A stretch of DNA of 64,000 nucleotides from Beroe forskalii. Its lineage: Eukaryota > Ctenophora > Nuda > Beroida > Beroidae. Shown here in pieces: positions 23,609-34,610 of the stretch (within the stretch, counting starts at the first letter, position 1; the number at the start of each line of letters is the position of its first letter). Both the position numbers and the translations under genes were made by a program. The notes below the pieces were generated by a model. That model was given only the letters and a program-made list of their open reading frames with translations, did no database searches and had not been told where the DNA came from. The stretch is from assembly GCA_011033025.1 (NCBI GenBank), contig WFMF01000138.1:354540-418539 (forward strand), read 5' to 3'.

Positions 23609-24367
23609 CCTTAGTGGTAGAAATTAAGAAGTGTACTATTTAAGGTAGTAAGCAATTTTACTGTCTTAAATAGTACACTCCTTAAATTCTACAAATCTTA
23701 ATTTCTACATACCGTAATTTGTACAACACCAAAATTTTAGAAAAATTTGTTAAAGTAAAGATTTGTACCTATCTTTTCTTTCACTACAATATTAAGGCAT
23801 TCTATTTTCTCTCAATGCAGGTTCAGAATTTTTCAGCGAAAGCATCAGTACAGACAAAATCAAATTTGATATGATAAACAATTATCAATGGATAAAAATT
23901 ATAGGCATTTCTTCGGCTTTTACGTCTTCCTGCACATCTTCCATATCTTCCACCTCAAGCCCAATAAAACCATCTTCGATATCTTCGATGTTTTCAAGGA
24001 AACAAGGCCTTCAAAATTTCAGCAGAATCATCGGCCAATCTTTCATCAAACGGAGGCAGTGAAACAATGCAAAGAACATGGTGTTGACTCTAGGATGCTC
24101 ATTGACCCGTTTGATAATCTGTTTCTCTAGAACGCCTAGCTTTACTTTTTGTCTATATTTCATAGATCCCAAATAAATTGAATTCAATGGAAAAATCTGC
24201 CCTCTTCTTGTTTTTGGCATCGGTATTTTTGGTTGAAAATTGGTGAAACGACGTGAAATTTAGTCCTAGAATTGCCTGATTTTTGTAGAAATTTTACTGC
24301 CTTAATTAGTACACTTCTTAATTAGTACGTCCTTAATAAATACACATCTTAATTTCTACCACTAAGG
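23609..24367. mobile_element. TA-flanked TIR element, copy 2
   Basis: Second copy of the 12734-13507 element, with the same CCTTAGTGGTAGAAATTAAG termini and TA duplications at 23607-23608 and 24368-24369. The minus-strand coding remnant is shared, but the acidic stretch ends early after a short deletion near 23996. A minus ORF at 24011-24220 covers the KRVNEHPRVNT part. The two copies differ by scattered point changes and small deletions. Confidence 0.82.
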
Positions 24368-25296
24368 TAGTCGAGTTATGAGCCGTCAAAGTTGAATTTG
24401 GATAAACTAATCCACATATGGGCAAAATACTGTTAAACAATAGATGATTCCGATATAGAGTAGTAAGTATCAAGTAGGTAGGTACTGGCTTTCTAGGTAT
24501 TATAAAAATTGATTGAATGAATAAAATGATGCATTGTTGTTAATGGAGTTAAAGAACTAATTGATAAAACAGTAAATTTTTTGATTAATCCACTCAAATT
24601 TGGTCGCCCCCATATGAACCTTCGTTCGCCATGATATTGATTAGGGGAAATGGTAATGAAGTTCAATTTTAATTTAAATTGTAAATTAATCCTTGAATAT
24701 AATTAAAGCTATGAAGTGGCACTTGTAAGGGAATCATGGCATGAAAGCAAGTCTCAGGGATATTGTCAACACAATATTAAAACATAGAACCACATTAGTT
24801 AAGTTGATATCACTTGAAAATGGCAGGGAATTGAAGTATTGTAGTTATTTAGTTATTTGGCAGTCTTACAAAAAGATAGCAGGGGTCTGGGGGCGCAGCC
24901 CCCAGAAGCCAGAGGGTCGGAGAAGAAATATTTCTCACGGAAATAGGATTTTCATCTCAAATTTTGAAATTCTTCTGCCAGATCGCAATCCCCCCCCCTT
25001 AATTTTTTCACTCCCCCCTCCAGTCCAAGTCCCCCCAGAATCACTGAAATTAGGGCAACCCCCCACCTACCTCATCTGACCCAAAATCTTCATCCCCCCC
25101 CCTTGATTCAGGGGGGGGATGAAGCTATGGCATATTGCGTCACTCATCAGCCACTATAGTGATAATATCCATTCTCGTACCACCAACAATGACATACGGC
25201 TAAAAGGAATTGGTTAAAACAATTAATCAGTGTACACTGTACAATTCATAATATCATGAATAGCTTTAATAATGAAATCGAAAGTTTTGCGTGCAT
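24368..25296. other. Intergenic region with a C-rich dispersed repeat
   Basis: No gene is recognised. At 24887-24905 lies a perfect hairpin, CTGGGGGC-GCA-GCCCCCAG, also present in shortened form near 12090. From about 24940 to 25126 is a copy of the C-rich repeat found at 1672 and 19205, ending GGGGGGGATGAAGCTATGG. The ORF at 24741-25079 runs across these repeats and is probably not a gene. Confidence 0.55.
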
Positions 25297-25610
25297 AGGT
25301 ACAATACAAGCAGAGGAACACATCGAAGGGTAGCCACAACTAACTCCCATTAGCCATTGGTGGAGGTTAGTATGGTGGCTAATTCACTTTCTAGCCCCCA
25401 CGGTAGCTGAATTGTGGCTGACGGGGGCTATTTATTTTTAGCCACCACTTACACTAGCTTCCACTGCGTGGGGGCAGCTCCATTTTCCCCGTACGCTGGC
25501 CGGACTAATTTCGAAAATTTAGCAGCCACTCAGCCCCTAATATGGTTGCTATAGTGGGGGCTAATGGTGGCTAATTTCCGCTGTGTAATTCCTCTGCTTG
25601 AATTTTACCT
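25297..25610. mobile_element. 314-bp TIR element filled with TAGCC words
   Basis: Imperfect terminal inverted repeats: AGGTACAATACAAGCAGAGG at the left and, as reverse complement, AGGTAAAATTCAAGCAGAGG at the right. Next to both ends are TAGCCAC words, and the interior repeats TAGCCCCCA/TGGGGGCTA. No convincing target duplication is seen. It lies only 14 bp from the next, similarly filled element. Confidence 0.6.
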
Positions 25611-25624
25611 GCGATATATAAATC

Positions 25625-26824
25625 GGCGAAATGGTAGTACCTATAGGAACACGGTCGAAATTAGCCCCCATTAGCCCCCATGGGGGCTACGTGAGGGGCT
25701 AAATGGGGGCTAGTGACTGTGAGGGGCTATCGGGGGAGAATTTTTAAGCCTTAGCCCCCATGGGGGCTAAAATCGCATGGGGGCTAGCGTGGGCGCAGTA
25801 GCCCCCACGGTGAGGGGCTAATAGCCCCTCACTAGCCCCCAATAGCCCCTCAAAAGCCCCATTGGACCCCTCATTAGCTACCATTTAGCCCCCTCATTAG
25901 CTACCATTTAGCCCCCAATAGCCCCTCACTAGCGCCTAATAGCCCCCAATAGCCCCTCACTAGCCCCCATTTATACACTCACTAGCCCCCATTTATACAC
26001 TCACTAGCCCCCATTTAGCCCCCAATAGCCCCTCACTAGGGGGCTATTGGGGGCTATTGAGGGGCTATTGGGCGCTAGTGAGGGGCTATTGGGCCTGGGG
26101 GCTAAATGGGGGCTAGTGAGTGGCTAAATGGGGGCTAGTGACGGGATATTGGGTGCTAAATGGGAGCTAATGAGGGGCTATTGGGGGCTAGTGAGGCGCT
26201 ATTGGGGGCTAGTGAGGGTCTATTAGGGGCTAGTGACTGTGAGGGGCTACTGGGCGCTAGTGAGGAGCTAATGGGGGCTATAAGTGAGGGGCTGAATGGG
26301 GGCAAGTTAGGGGCTGAATTGATCCTGGCCAGCATGTCAGTGCCGAAAACTCTGTGGGGGCTATTTTTTGAACGATATATTAGCATCTAAAATTTTGGCA
26401 TTTTTTGCACAAAATCGACTTAAATTTACTTTTTTGGGGGCTAGCTGAATTAACCAGATTTCAGCCAATTTAGCCCCTCATATGGGTGATGTAGCCCCCA
26501 TAAATGTGTTCAAGAATTTAATTTGTGGGGGCTATTGGGGGCTAATTATTTTTTGGGGCTAATGGGGCCTATTGGGGGCTAAACACGTTTTTAGCGCCCA
26601 TAGGGGCTACGTGAGGGGCTATTGGGGGCTAGTGAGGGGCTATTAGCCCCTCACCGTGGGGGCTACTGTGCCCACGGGATTTTAGCCCCCATGGGGGCTA
26701 AGGCCTGAAAATTAGCCCCCAATAGGCAATAGCCCCTCACTAGCCCCCATTTAGCCCCTCACGTAGCCCCCATGGGGGCTATTGGGGGCTAATTTCGACC
26801 GTGTTCCTATACTACCATTTCGCC
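25625..26824. mobile_element. 1.2-kb palindromic element filled with TAGCCCC words
   Basis: Terminal inverted repeats start GGCGAAATGGTAGTA and continue through GGAACACGGTCGAAATTAG. The left one has an extra CCTATA-type insertion. An exact 8-bp target duplication, TATAAATC, lies at 25617-25624 and 26825-26832. The interior is almost entirely TAGCCCC(CAT) and its complement, giving a multi-level foldback. No transposase is present. An 8-bp duplication fits hAT, P or Merlin-type elements; the superfamily cannot be fixed from these ends. Confidence 0.85.
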
Positions 26825-26869
26825 TATAAATCTAGGTAGGTACTCGACAAATCAAGGTAGGTACGACGA

Positions 26870-27320
26870 GCGAAGTAAAATGAATTCACACATATTGCGC
26901 GTGCGAATATTCACTTGAAAGATATGCGGCAAAGTACTCCTCCAGCCATAAACAAAATCATCAATCAGTCAGAAACATTCTATTTGTTGTTCAATCAACA
27001 GACCTGATCCATTAGAATTTTGCGTGCACTTGGAAAATGGTGGGCCCTGCTAATTGCAATCCTCAAGAGCCAATCACAGCCCTCGATTTCTAGACATCTT
27101 TCCATTTAATGGGGTCTCTGCAAGACAATGATCTGCCTTCTAATGCTGCTAACGTTCCAATCTACAACTCAATAAAACAAACAATGCCAGGGCTGCCACT
27201 AATGTCATTTGATGATGATTCGAAACACCATGTACCTAGCCCATGATCGCACCTACATGATAAAGAAGGAGAATCCAGGAAGAGTCTGAGTAGGAAGACG
27301 TCATTATCATGCCATAGAAT
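26870..27320. repeat. Left arm of a diverged 450-bp inverted repeat
   Basis: The reverse complement aligns, with gaps, to 32070-32520. Shared landmarks are GCGAAGTAAAAT, GCGCGTGCGA, GAGCCAATCACAGCC, TTTCTAGACAT, AGACAATGATCTG and GACGTCATTATCATG. The two arms enclose 4.7 kb containing two Helitrons and two word-filled elements. Confidence 0.6.
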
Positions 27321-27555
27321 TGTGAACTACGGGTGTTGAATGGCCTATTTTTCACGAGTTTCTATTCTTGCTTCTTGGAAAATCAATTACCCTGGGAACG
27401 CTGCAAATTAGTTTCCAAAATAAATTTTGCTAATATTTTTTCTGGGGTTGGGGATTATTGAATTTATTGGATTATTCAAGCGTCTGGGACATCAATTATC
27501 TATTTGAATTTGATCTATACCACAATAAATCGAAAATTGAGAGAATTGGTAACTA

Positions 27556-28009
27556 TCTATATTAATAATTTCAGAGTGTTCGTGCATCTGTCTGTCTGTG
27601 TAAAATGACTATTTAAGAAGTGCATTTGATATTTTTGATCGTTTTTTTCGGGAAAATTTTCTCCCAATTAAGGGGCTTATTATTATTTAAGGAAAATTTG
27701 AATTGGACCATCCGTTGATTAGTTATTTAAAGTTATTTGCATAATCAATATCATGCGTTTACTAATGCTAATATATGCTATGGAAAGGCAATACTATATA
27801 GGTGATCTCAAGTTACAAAGTATGTTGTGCAGTGCATTTCCGCGAATACCTGTATCTGTAATTCTCGGTAAGCGGTAATGGTGATCCAATTACTTAACAA
27901 ATTCCAAGATGAGGTCATGAGGCAACTTGTAGCTGTTGGCTGCTGGATACAAGATGAACCAAAGGTATCAGGTTGATTGTATCCGCGAATCTTCGCGGGC
28001 AAACGCTAG
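27556..28009 (+). mobile_element. Helitron, non-autonomous, complete copy 1 (454 bp)
   Basis: It starts TCTATATTAATAATTTC after an A (27555) and ends CTAG at 28006-28009 before a T (28010). Eleven bases from the 3' end is a perfect hairpin, CCGCGAA-TC-TTCGCGG. A TC start, a CTRR end, a 3' hairpin and an A/T insertion site without duplication define Helitrons. No Rep/helicase is encoded. Confidence 0.9.
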
Positions 28010-28454
28010 TATTCTTATATTCAGGCTGCCCACAGTATAAAATAGGCGACATTGATGTGACATCATAGACATGGTTGAGAGTAGAAAGTTGCTGTCTCGT
28101 GGCCGCATTTTATGTACTTTAGCGAAAGACCAGGAATTAACATATCTCTATTATATACGAATGAAATGAGTATGTAATAGGATATAAATATTGAGTAGCT
28201 TGCTACGAAATATTTATATCTAATTTATCACGCGACACTCGAAGAGTGGAGCCGTGATAAATTTAGACATGTTATGAATGGCTTTCGCTAAAGTAATATA
28301 ATAGTCGAACGTGTTCTGCATATTTGTAACACGTAGGTTATATGTAGCTGTGGTTTGGGGATGACTGTGAATAATATTCATCTTGGGGCTATAAATTACA
28401 TGAGGATACAAAGAAGACGCATGATAACTTGGCATGTGAATTAGCAAAGATCTA

Positions 28455-28892
28455 TCTATATTAATAATTTCAGAGTGTTCGTGCATCTGTCTGTCTGTCT
28501 GTGTAAAATGACTATTTAAGAAGTGCATTTGATATTTTTGATCGTTTTTTTCGGGAAAATCTTCTCCCAATTAAGTGGATTATTATTATTTAAGAAAAAT
28601 TTGAATTGGACCATCCGTTGATTAGTTATTTGCATAATAAATATCATGCGTTTACTAATGCTAATATATGCTATGGAAAGGCAATACTATATAGGTGATC
28701 TCAAATTACAAAGTATGTTGTGAGGGCATTTCCACTAATATCTGTGATCCTCGGTAAGCGGTAATGGTGATCAAATTATTTTACAAATTCCACGATGAGG
28801 TCATGAAGCAAGTAGCTGTTGGCTGCTGGATACAAGATGAACCAAAGGTATCAGGTTGATTGTTTCCGCGAATCTTCGCGGGCAAACGCTAG
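28455..28892 (+). mobile_element. Helitron, non-autonomous, complete copy 2 (438 bp)
   Basis: Same family and orientation as 27556-28009: A|TCTATATTAATAATTTC at the start, the CCGCGAATCTTCGCGG hairpin, and GCAAACGCTAG|T at the end. It differs from copy 1 by point changes and small deletions. Confidence 0.9.
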
Positions 28893-30061
28893 TTTTATAT
28901 AATGTTGATGTAGAGAAGATATAACATTGATGCGGTGTCGGATTTATCAAATAGAGCTCATGTAATAGATGGGTTTTTCATTTAGCATCCTTATAAAGTG
29001 TATGTGAGAGACGCTAGATATCAAGGGATGCAATTCGCAGAGGAGCTATGTTAAATGTGCGTGAGACTATTATACCCTTTTAGAATGTTGAAACATAAAC
29101 AGAACATGAAACAATTAATAATTGTCCCTGCAACGCCCCATCTCCTCATCTCCTGTCACAGGGATCAGTTTGGAAGTCAGATTATGATATTACCAACCAA
29201 CCTGGAGACACCAGTCTTCCTTTGAAGTTTTGATCTGGCGCCTGTGCGGTATAAATTTCAATAATCATTACAACAAGAGGCGTGTATATCGCAACATTAT
29301 TACCAGAAGGTGCAGAGCGAAGCGTGATTATTGCTCCATGGCTCATTGGAATCTTCAGCCGACTCAGAATTTATTTATCTTAAAGTGAGATAATTAAAAT
29401 GGTTTAAAATAGTGAATTGCTGACTGGAACCAAATTTTTACGTGTACGCCTCTATAATTAATGTAATTTTCAATAACTAACGGAAACATAAAATCTTAAA
29501 TCATTTTACAGTAGCAGGATGTGACACCCCGTAATTATAAGTACGAGAGTACAGTCGAGAGTCGCTTCAATCAGGGTTTTTTTGATAATTGTTATAGACT
29601 TCTAACTAAAAACGAAGTTCAGATTAAACATTTGAGCAGTATATAGGTACCTATCTACCTATTACCTACTATAAAACTCAATGTTTGAGCTCATCCACTA
29701 TTTGATTATAGATATCAATTGACTTAAATTGCTAAATTGAGATGTAATTCTCGGCACTCGATTGCCCAACAAACAAAAAATCATGCGCATGCGGCTCCTA
29801 CCACTGTACCAGTATAAACACTGATAAGTATAAATTATCTCACCGATGTATGAAAGTATGAAATGTACGATCAGAGTTTCCATCTAGCTATCTAGATGCA
29901 ACCAGAATATAAACTTGGTCACAGGATCCGGATGTAACCAGAATGGCATAATCAATTGGCCTCTGTCCACATTAATCCGGATTAGGATGCGATCCGTAAA
30001 TAGTTCGGATACCTACAACCAAAAATCCGTACAAAATCCTTATGGACAAAAATTGAATCAC
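28893..30061. other. Region without recognised features
   Basis: AT-rich sequence without a recognisable gene, RNA or repeat. The minus ORF at 29698-29883 has no motif. Confidence 0.5.
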
Positions 30062-30400
30062 TTTTGAACCATTTTAACCGGCCCCTCGGACAAAATTTTT
30101 TCAAGCAGTTGCCAAACCAAGAGAATTTTGCTCACGAAAACCAATTTATACTCCGCAAATTGCATGAAAAACATAAATCCCGGTCTATTATCATGATTTA
30201 GGTCATTATCTGTGTTATATAATGACGGTTAAATGAATTTAACAATGCATAAGCCATATAATAAAAGTTTTATTTGGCCTAAATTTACTAGCCTTTAATT
30301 TAATCGGCCCCATTTTAACCGGCCATTTTTTAACCGGCCCTTTGGACAAAAATCTCAAAGTCGTTTTTGTGCTTAAGGGCCGGTTAAATAAAGGCCAATA
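30062..30400. repeat. Small foldback filled with TTTAACCGGCC words
   Basis: CATTTTAACCGGCC occurs near 30070 and three times more near 30290-30345, followed by GGGCCGGTTAAA at about 30377-30388. GGACAAAA follows the word on both sides. It resembles the other word-filled elements, but no clean terminus or target duplication is seen. Confidence 0.5.
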
Positions 30401-30517
30401 AGGTATTATACTACTATACTAGTGCATAGGTATTGGGTATACCATTAATTTTATTTCGTATAAACTTCGCATGAATCGGTTATACTTACCAGGTAATTGA
30501 TGCGTCAAAAATATTTG

Positions 30518-31740
30518 GGTAAAATGGAACCACTGGAACACAACAAAATTAGGTCCCATTAGGTCCCATGGGACCTGCGTGGGACCATGGTGGGACCTGG
30601 TGGGACCTGATGGGACCTAAGTAGGTCCCATGGGGCCTAAAATATCGCGGGACCTGATGGGACCTAGTTAGGTCCCACCGTGAGACCTATTTTAATTTAG
30701 GTCCCATTAGGTCCCATCAAGCCCCATCATGTCCCGCCCAGGTCCCACCCAGGTCCCACTGAGGTCCCATGGGACCTAATTTGACCTCCTAGGTCCCAGT
30801 AGGTCCCATTAGGTCTCATAGGTCCCATTAGGTCCCACGACGATTTTAAAAATGTGTTTCCGTGGGACCTGAAGCTCTCTGGTGGGACCTGATGGGACCT
30901 ACCGTGGGACCTGATGGGACCTGCGCGGGACCTAAATCATGTAGGTCCCACGAAATTGATTTTTTGTCGAAAATTGGGTTTTGGTGTGTCCCGAGGACGT
31001 TGAAATAGCAGCTTCGCTGCTATTTCAACGTCCTCGGGACAGCTCAGAACCCGTGTTTTTTTAGATAGGTATTCAAAGTAGCTCCCATTATACAGCAGAA
31101 ATCATCCATTAGGTACCATAGGTCCCACTAATGGGACCTGGTGGGACCTAATGGGACCTATAGGACCTATGGGGCCTATGAGACTTATGGGACCTATGGG
31201 ACCTAATGGGCGATATCTTTTGATTAATGGAAGCAACTTTAAATCGTTCTTAAAACATGTTTTGCACACTCCAAAACCTGCTTTTCGATAAAAATTCGAT
31301 TTCGTGGGACCTAGCATTTTCGAGTGTTTTTAGATCCCATCAGGTCCCACCAGGGGCTGTTAGGTCCCACTGTAGGTCCCACTGTAGGCCCCACAGGCCC
31401 CATAGACGTTCAGCTTAAAACAAGTTTTTATTTTGGTGGGACCTAATGGGACCTATGAGACCTAATGGGACCTAATGGGACCTAGGAGGTCAAATTAGGT
31501 CCCATGGGACCTCAGTGGGACCTGGGTGGGACCTGATGGGGCCTGATGGGACCTAATGGGACCTGATGGGACCTAACTAGGTCCCACGGTGGGACCTAAC
31601 TAGGTCCCATCAGGTCCCGTGATATTTTAGGCCCCATATGGGACCTGCTTAGGTCCCACCAGGTCCAACCAGGTCCCACGCAGGTCCCATGGGACCTAAT
31701 GGGACCTAATTTTCTTGTGTTCCTGTGGTTCCATTTTACC
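30518..31740. mobile_element. 1.2-kb palindromic element filled with AGGTCCCAT words
   Basis: Terminal inverted repeats begin GGTAAAATGGAACCAC and continue to GGAACACAA.AAAATTAGGTCC. An exact 8-bp target duplication, AATATTTG, lies at 30510-30517 and 31741-31748. The interior is built of AGGTCCCAT/ATGGGACCT in both orientations. It also holds a perfect 55-base hairpin (30987-31041). The outer skeleton resembles that of 25625-26824 although the filler word differs. The superfamily is undetermined and no transposase is encoded. Confidence 0.85.
30987..31041. repeat. Perfect hairpin, 26-bp arms, 3-base loop
   Basis: TGTCCCGAGGACGTTGAAAT... with the arm ending AGCAGC, a TTC loop, then the exact complement. 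Read on the minus strand the tip is GCGAAGC, a DNA mini-hairpin known for exceptional stability. It lies inside the AGGTCCCAT element, about 115 bp from its centre. Confidence 0.9.
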
Positions 31741-32069
31741 AATATTTGCAATAGTTAATTTTGTGCGACTGCAAGACAGACACACCAGCTTGCAGATCTT
31801 TCTTTTCTGTGGAGCGTGTACGTCAGAAATGAAATACTTGTCGGCTGCGTCACATATAGACGTGTTCTCTCATCTGCAGTGCAGCATTCTAAGCCGTGGT
31901 AATGACGTCACTTAATGTTAATCAAAATAGCCTGTGATCTTAGAGATACGGACGGATCAAACTACAGCACTTCTGTACTATATTATGTAGATTGAAATTA
32001 CACTTATGCTTATAGCATCAGGCAATATTGCAAAAATCACGTTGATCAACATTCGAGTCATGACGTGCT

Positions 32070-32520
32070 AGGATATGTGAAGAACTGACTCTTTCACATT
32101 ATATGATAAATTTACTGTTTATCGTATGATAATGACGCCCCATTGACCATGACCTCTTGCTCTCTTGCTATCATAACAGAGGCATGTGTACTTTGAGAAA
32201 ATGCTCAAAATTCTTCGAATCATGGACTCTTGGAACACAGACTTGTGGGATATTGTTTATTCTATAATTATGATTAGAAGACAGATCATTGTCTCACAGA
32301 CAATCCATGAAAGAGAAACATGTCTAGAAATTCGAAGGCTGTGATTGGCTATCCAATCTCACGCTGACGCATGATTTTTGGAGCAGAGAGCTCTCTCATC
32401 GCTGTTTACCTTGTTTCTAAATCTGATCGTTCGCAAGTTCAGTAGTAAGCGCGTGCGATATACGGCAGCGCACGCATGTTTATTTCACTTCGCTTGTAGA
32501 CTCTGCTATCGTATGACTAT
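32070..32520. repeat. Right arm of a diverged 450-bp inverted repeat
   Basis: Inverted partner of 26870-27320. It contains CATGTCTAGAAATTCGAAGG, GGCTGTGATTGGCT, ACAGATCATTGTCT and TTTATTTCACTTCGC. Homology is patchy, so the event is old. Confidence 0.6.
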
Positions 32521-32773
32521 ATTATTTAAAAGTGTTTCAATATTGTGAAGTAATTGCAATCTATAAACAATGATGTGCTATATTTTTAACTGATCATTTT
32601 ATATCTTTTAACCCATATCTATATAGTGACATTTTGACTGATATACTGCTCGTGCTCAATGCTGAAATGCTCTATACTAGCTTAGTAGCTTACTAGGCCG
32701 AATGCAACAGGTCGAAAGTATAGGTCGAAAGGGTATACATATTATAGTAGTATAGCTGTATACGTATAGATTG

Positions 32774-33182
32774 CAGTAAACAACCGAGTACTCGGCCTCG
32801 GCCAAAATGCGGCCCTTTTTTCAAACTTGGCCTCGGTCTCGGCCAAATTTTGCTTCATTTCGCCGAGTTTTATACCTAGCTAATTGCCAGAATCTTATGT
32901 GTTTCAAAACTTAGACTGAATTTTAGGGTCAAAAAAGCTATAATTTTCTCTGGATTAAAATTTAATATAAGAAATTTATCAAATTTAACCGATTCCATTG
33001 GCAAAAGATTCTTTTAAAATAGTTTTACAGAAAATCATAGCAATTATTAAATTGTAGCTTCACGAAAGTTATATGAACTCGGCCGAACTCGGCCTCGGCC
33101 TCGGCTCCGGCCTCGGCTCCGGCCTTGACGATGCAAACTCGGCCTCGGCCTCGGCTAAGAACCTGAACTCGGTCGTTTACTG
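32774..33182. mobile_element. 409-bp hAT-like MITE filled with CTCGGCC words
   Basis: Terminal inverted repeats CAGTAAACAACCGAGT and (reverse complement of the right end) CAGTAAACGACCGAGT, with an exact 8-bp duplication ATAGATTG at 32766-32773 and 33183-33190. CAG-starting ends plus 8-bp duplications are characteristic of hAT elements. Subterminal regions are runs of CTCGGCC; the middle is AT-rich without a coding frame. Confidence 0.85.
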
Positions 33183-33190
33183 ATAGATTG

Positions 33191-34099
33191 AAAGGGATCA
33201 ATACCTAAATACCCTTCATAGCTTGGATTAAATTTCATGGTTTCAATCTTCAAGAGACTATAAAGACTAAGGGAGATGAGGAACCATCCAAACTTTGGCT
33301 ACGAGCAATTACGAGAAGACGAGAATACTCTTCATCTCTACGTCCAATTTCGACCTACCTTTTGACGTGTAATTATGCTTTCGACCGAATATGAAGACCA
33401 ATATTATATGTGTAAAGGTTTAGATATTGCATTTATCAATCAATGAACAACTTATTTTATAGAGATTAGGTATGTGTCTACAAGCACAATCTACGTGACA
33501 GACAAGAGCTCAGGAGATGTCTACAACAAGGCTGAGCGGCCGCGATAGCTAAATGCGTAAGTCAATAGAAGTCAATATCGTAAAATTTTATACCTACCTG
33601 CAGTACCATACCTATAACCAAAACCATCAAGCCAAATTATACCCATATAGGTAATTATACCTACGAGTATGTTTAATAAGTATGTAGATCAGAAATCTAG
33701 AAATGATTGTAGGTGCCTACCTAAAACTAAAATCTATAAACCTCATTGATCACCTGCCTTTGGTGTGATTTTATTTGATAGTTTGATATTATTATGATAT
33801 TATGATCATTTGAACTAACGTTTTTTTGTTCACAGAGTACGTGGTGGCTGCAGCTGGATGATCAGCTGATCAGGGCCGACATCGTTCATACTGATGGACT
33901 TGGAGGAAGCAACATGACGGTTAACAGATGTCCATCAATCTGCACTTAACATCATCATGCAGTCAAATCGAGTGTTGGTGCCCTATTACTCATAGTCAAT
34001 ATTATATACTTGACTAAACGATTAAAAGATTAATAATGTGTTAAGTACCTAGTAGGTACTATAATAGGTCCACGATACTGCCTTTTTATAGTTTTATAG
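33191..34099. other. Mostly featureless region with one exon candidate
   Basis: No gene is firmly recognised. At 33836 a good 3' splice site (TTTTTTTGTTCACAG) precedes a 37-codon open stretch beginning STWWLQLDDQL and ending SICT before TAA at 33947-33949. An ATTAAA follows near 34021. This could be a terminal exon of an unseen plus-strand gene, but no homology is recognised. Confidence 0.3.
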
Positions 34100-34610
34100 C
34101 ATGAACATCCATATTGGACATCCAATGGGCATAGGATCTCGATTGGACATGCCATATGTCTATTTATCAGTTGCAAATCGATCAGTGAATCCACAACGAA
34201 TCGATTTTATCCATTTTTGAAGTTCAAATGGTGTGTTCAATGATTAGACAACGACAAATTGTGATTGAGCATCCCGATATTTAGATGCTGAATGGATCTA
34301 TCGATTTAATATCCAATTGGTACAATGTACAATCACCGTAAAACTCGTTAATAATTGACTGGGCCGGAATATATTTGGTATTTTTGGCCAATGGATCCAT
34401 ATTATTTCCATGGATTTGGAATCATGTCATATAATCCGTCGAAAAATAACCGTTATACTTATTATAACGTACATTAAGATTATTGCAAATCAATTTTGGA
34501 ACTGTACCAATACATCATTTTCAATGGATATGTAATCGATGATCGATTGGACATGTTCATTGGAGTCAAATGAACATGTCCAATGGGTCATCGAACGGCG
34601 GAACGGTCAA
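34100..34610. repeat. ATTGGACAT/ATGTCCAAT words and short palindrome
   Basis: Words such as ATTGGACAT and CCAATGGG recur. At about 34551-34589 ATTGGACATGTTCATT is followed after seven bases by its exact complement. The vocabulary resembles that of the 38677-39748 palindrome, but no termini are visible. Confidence 0.4.
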
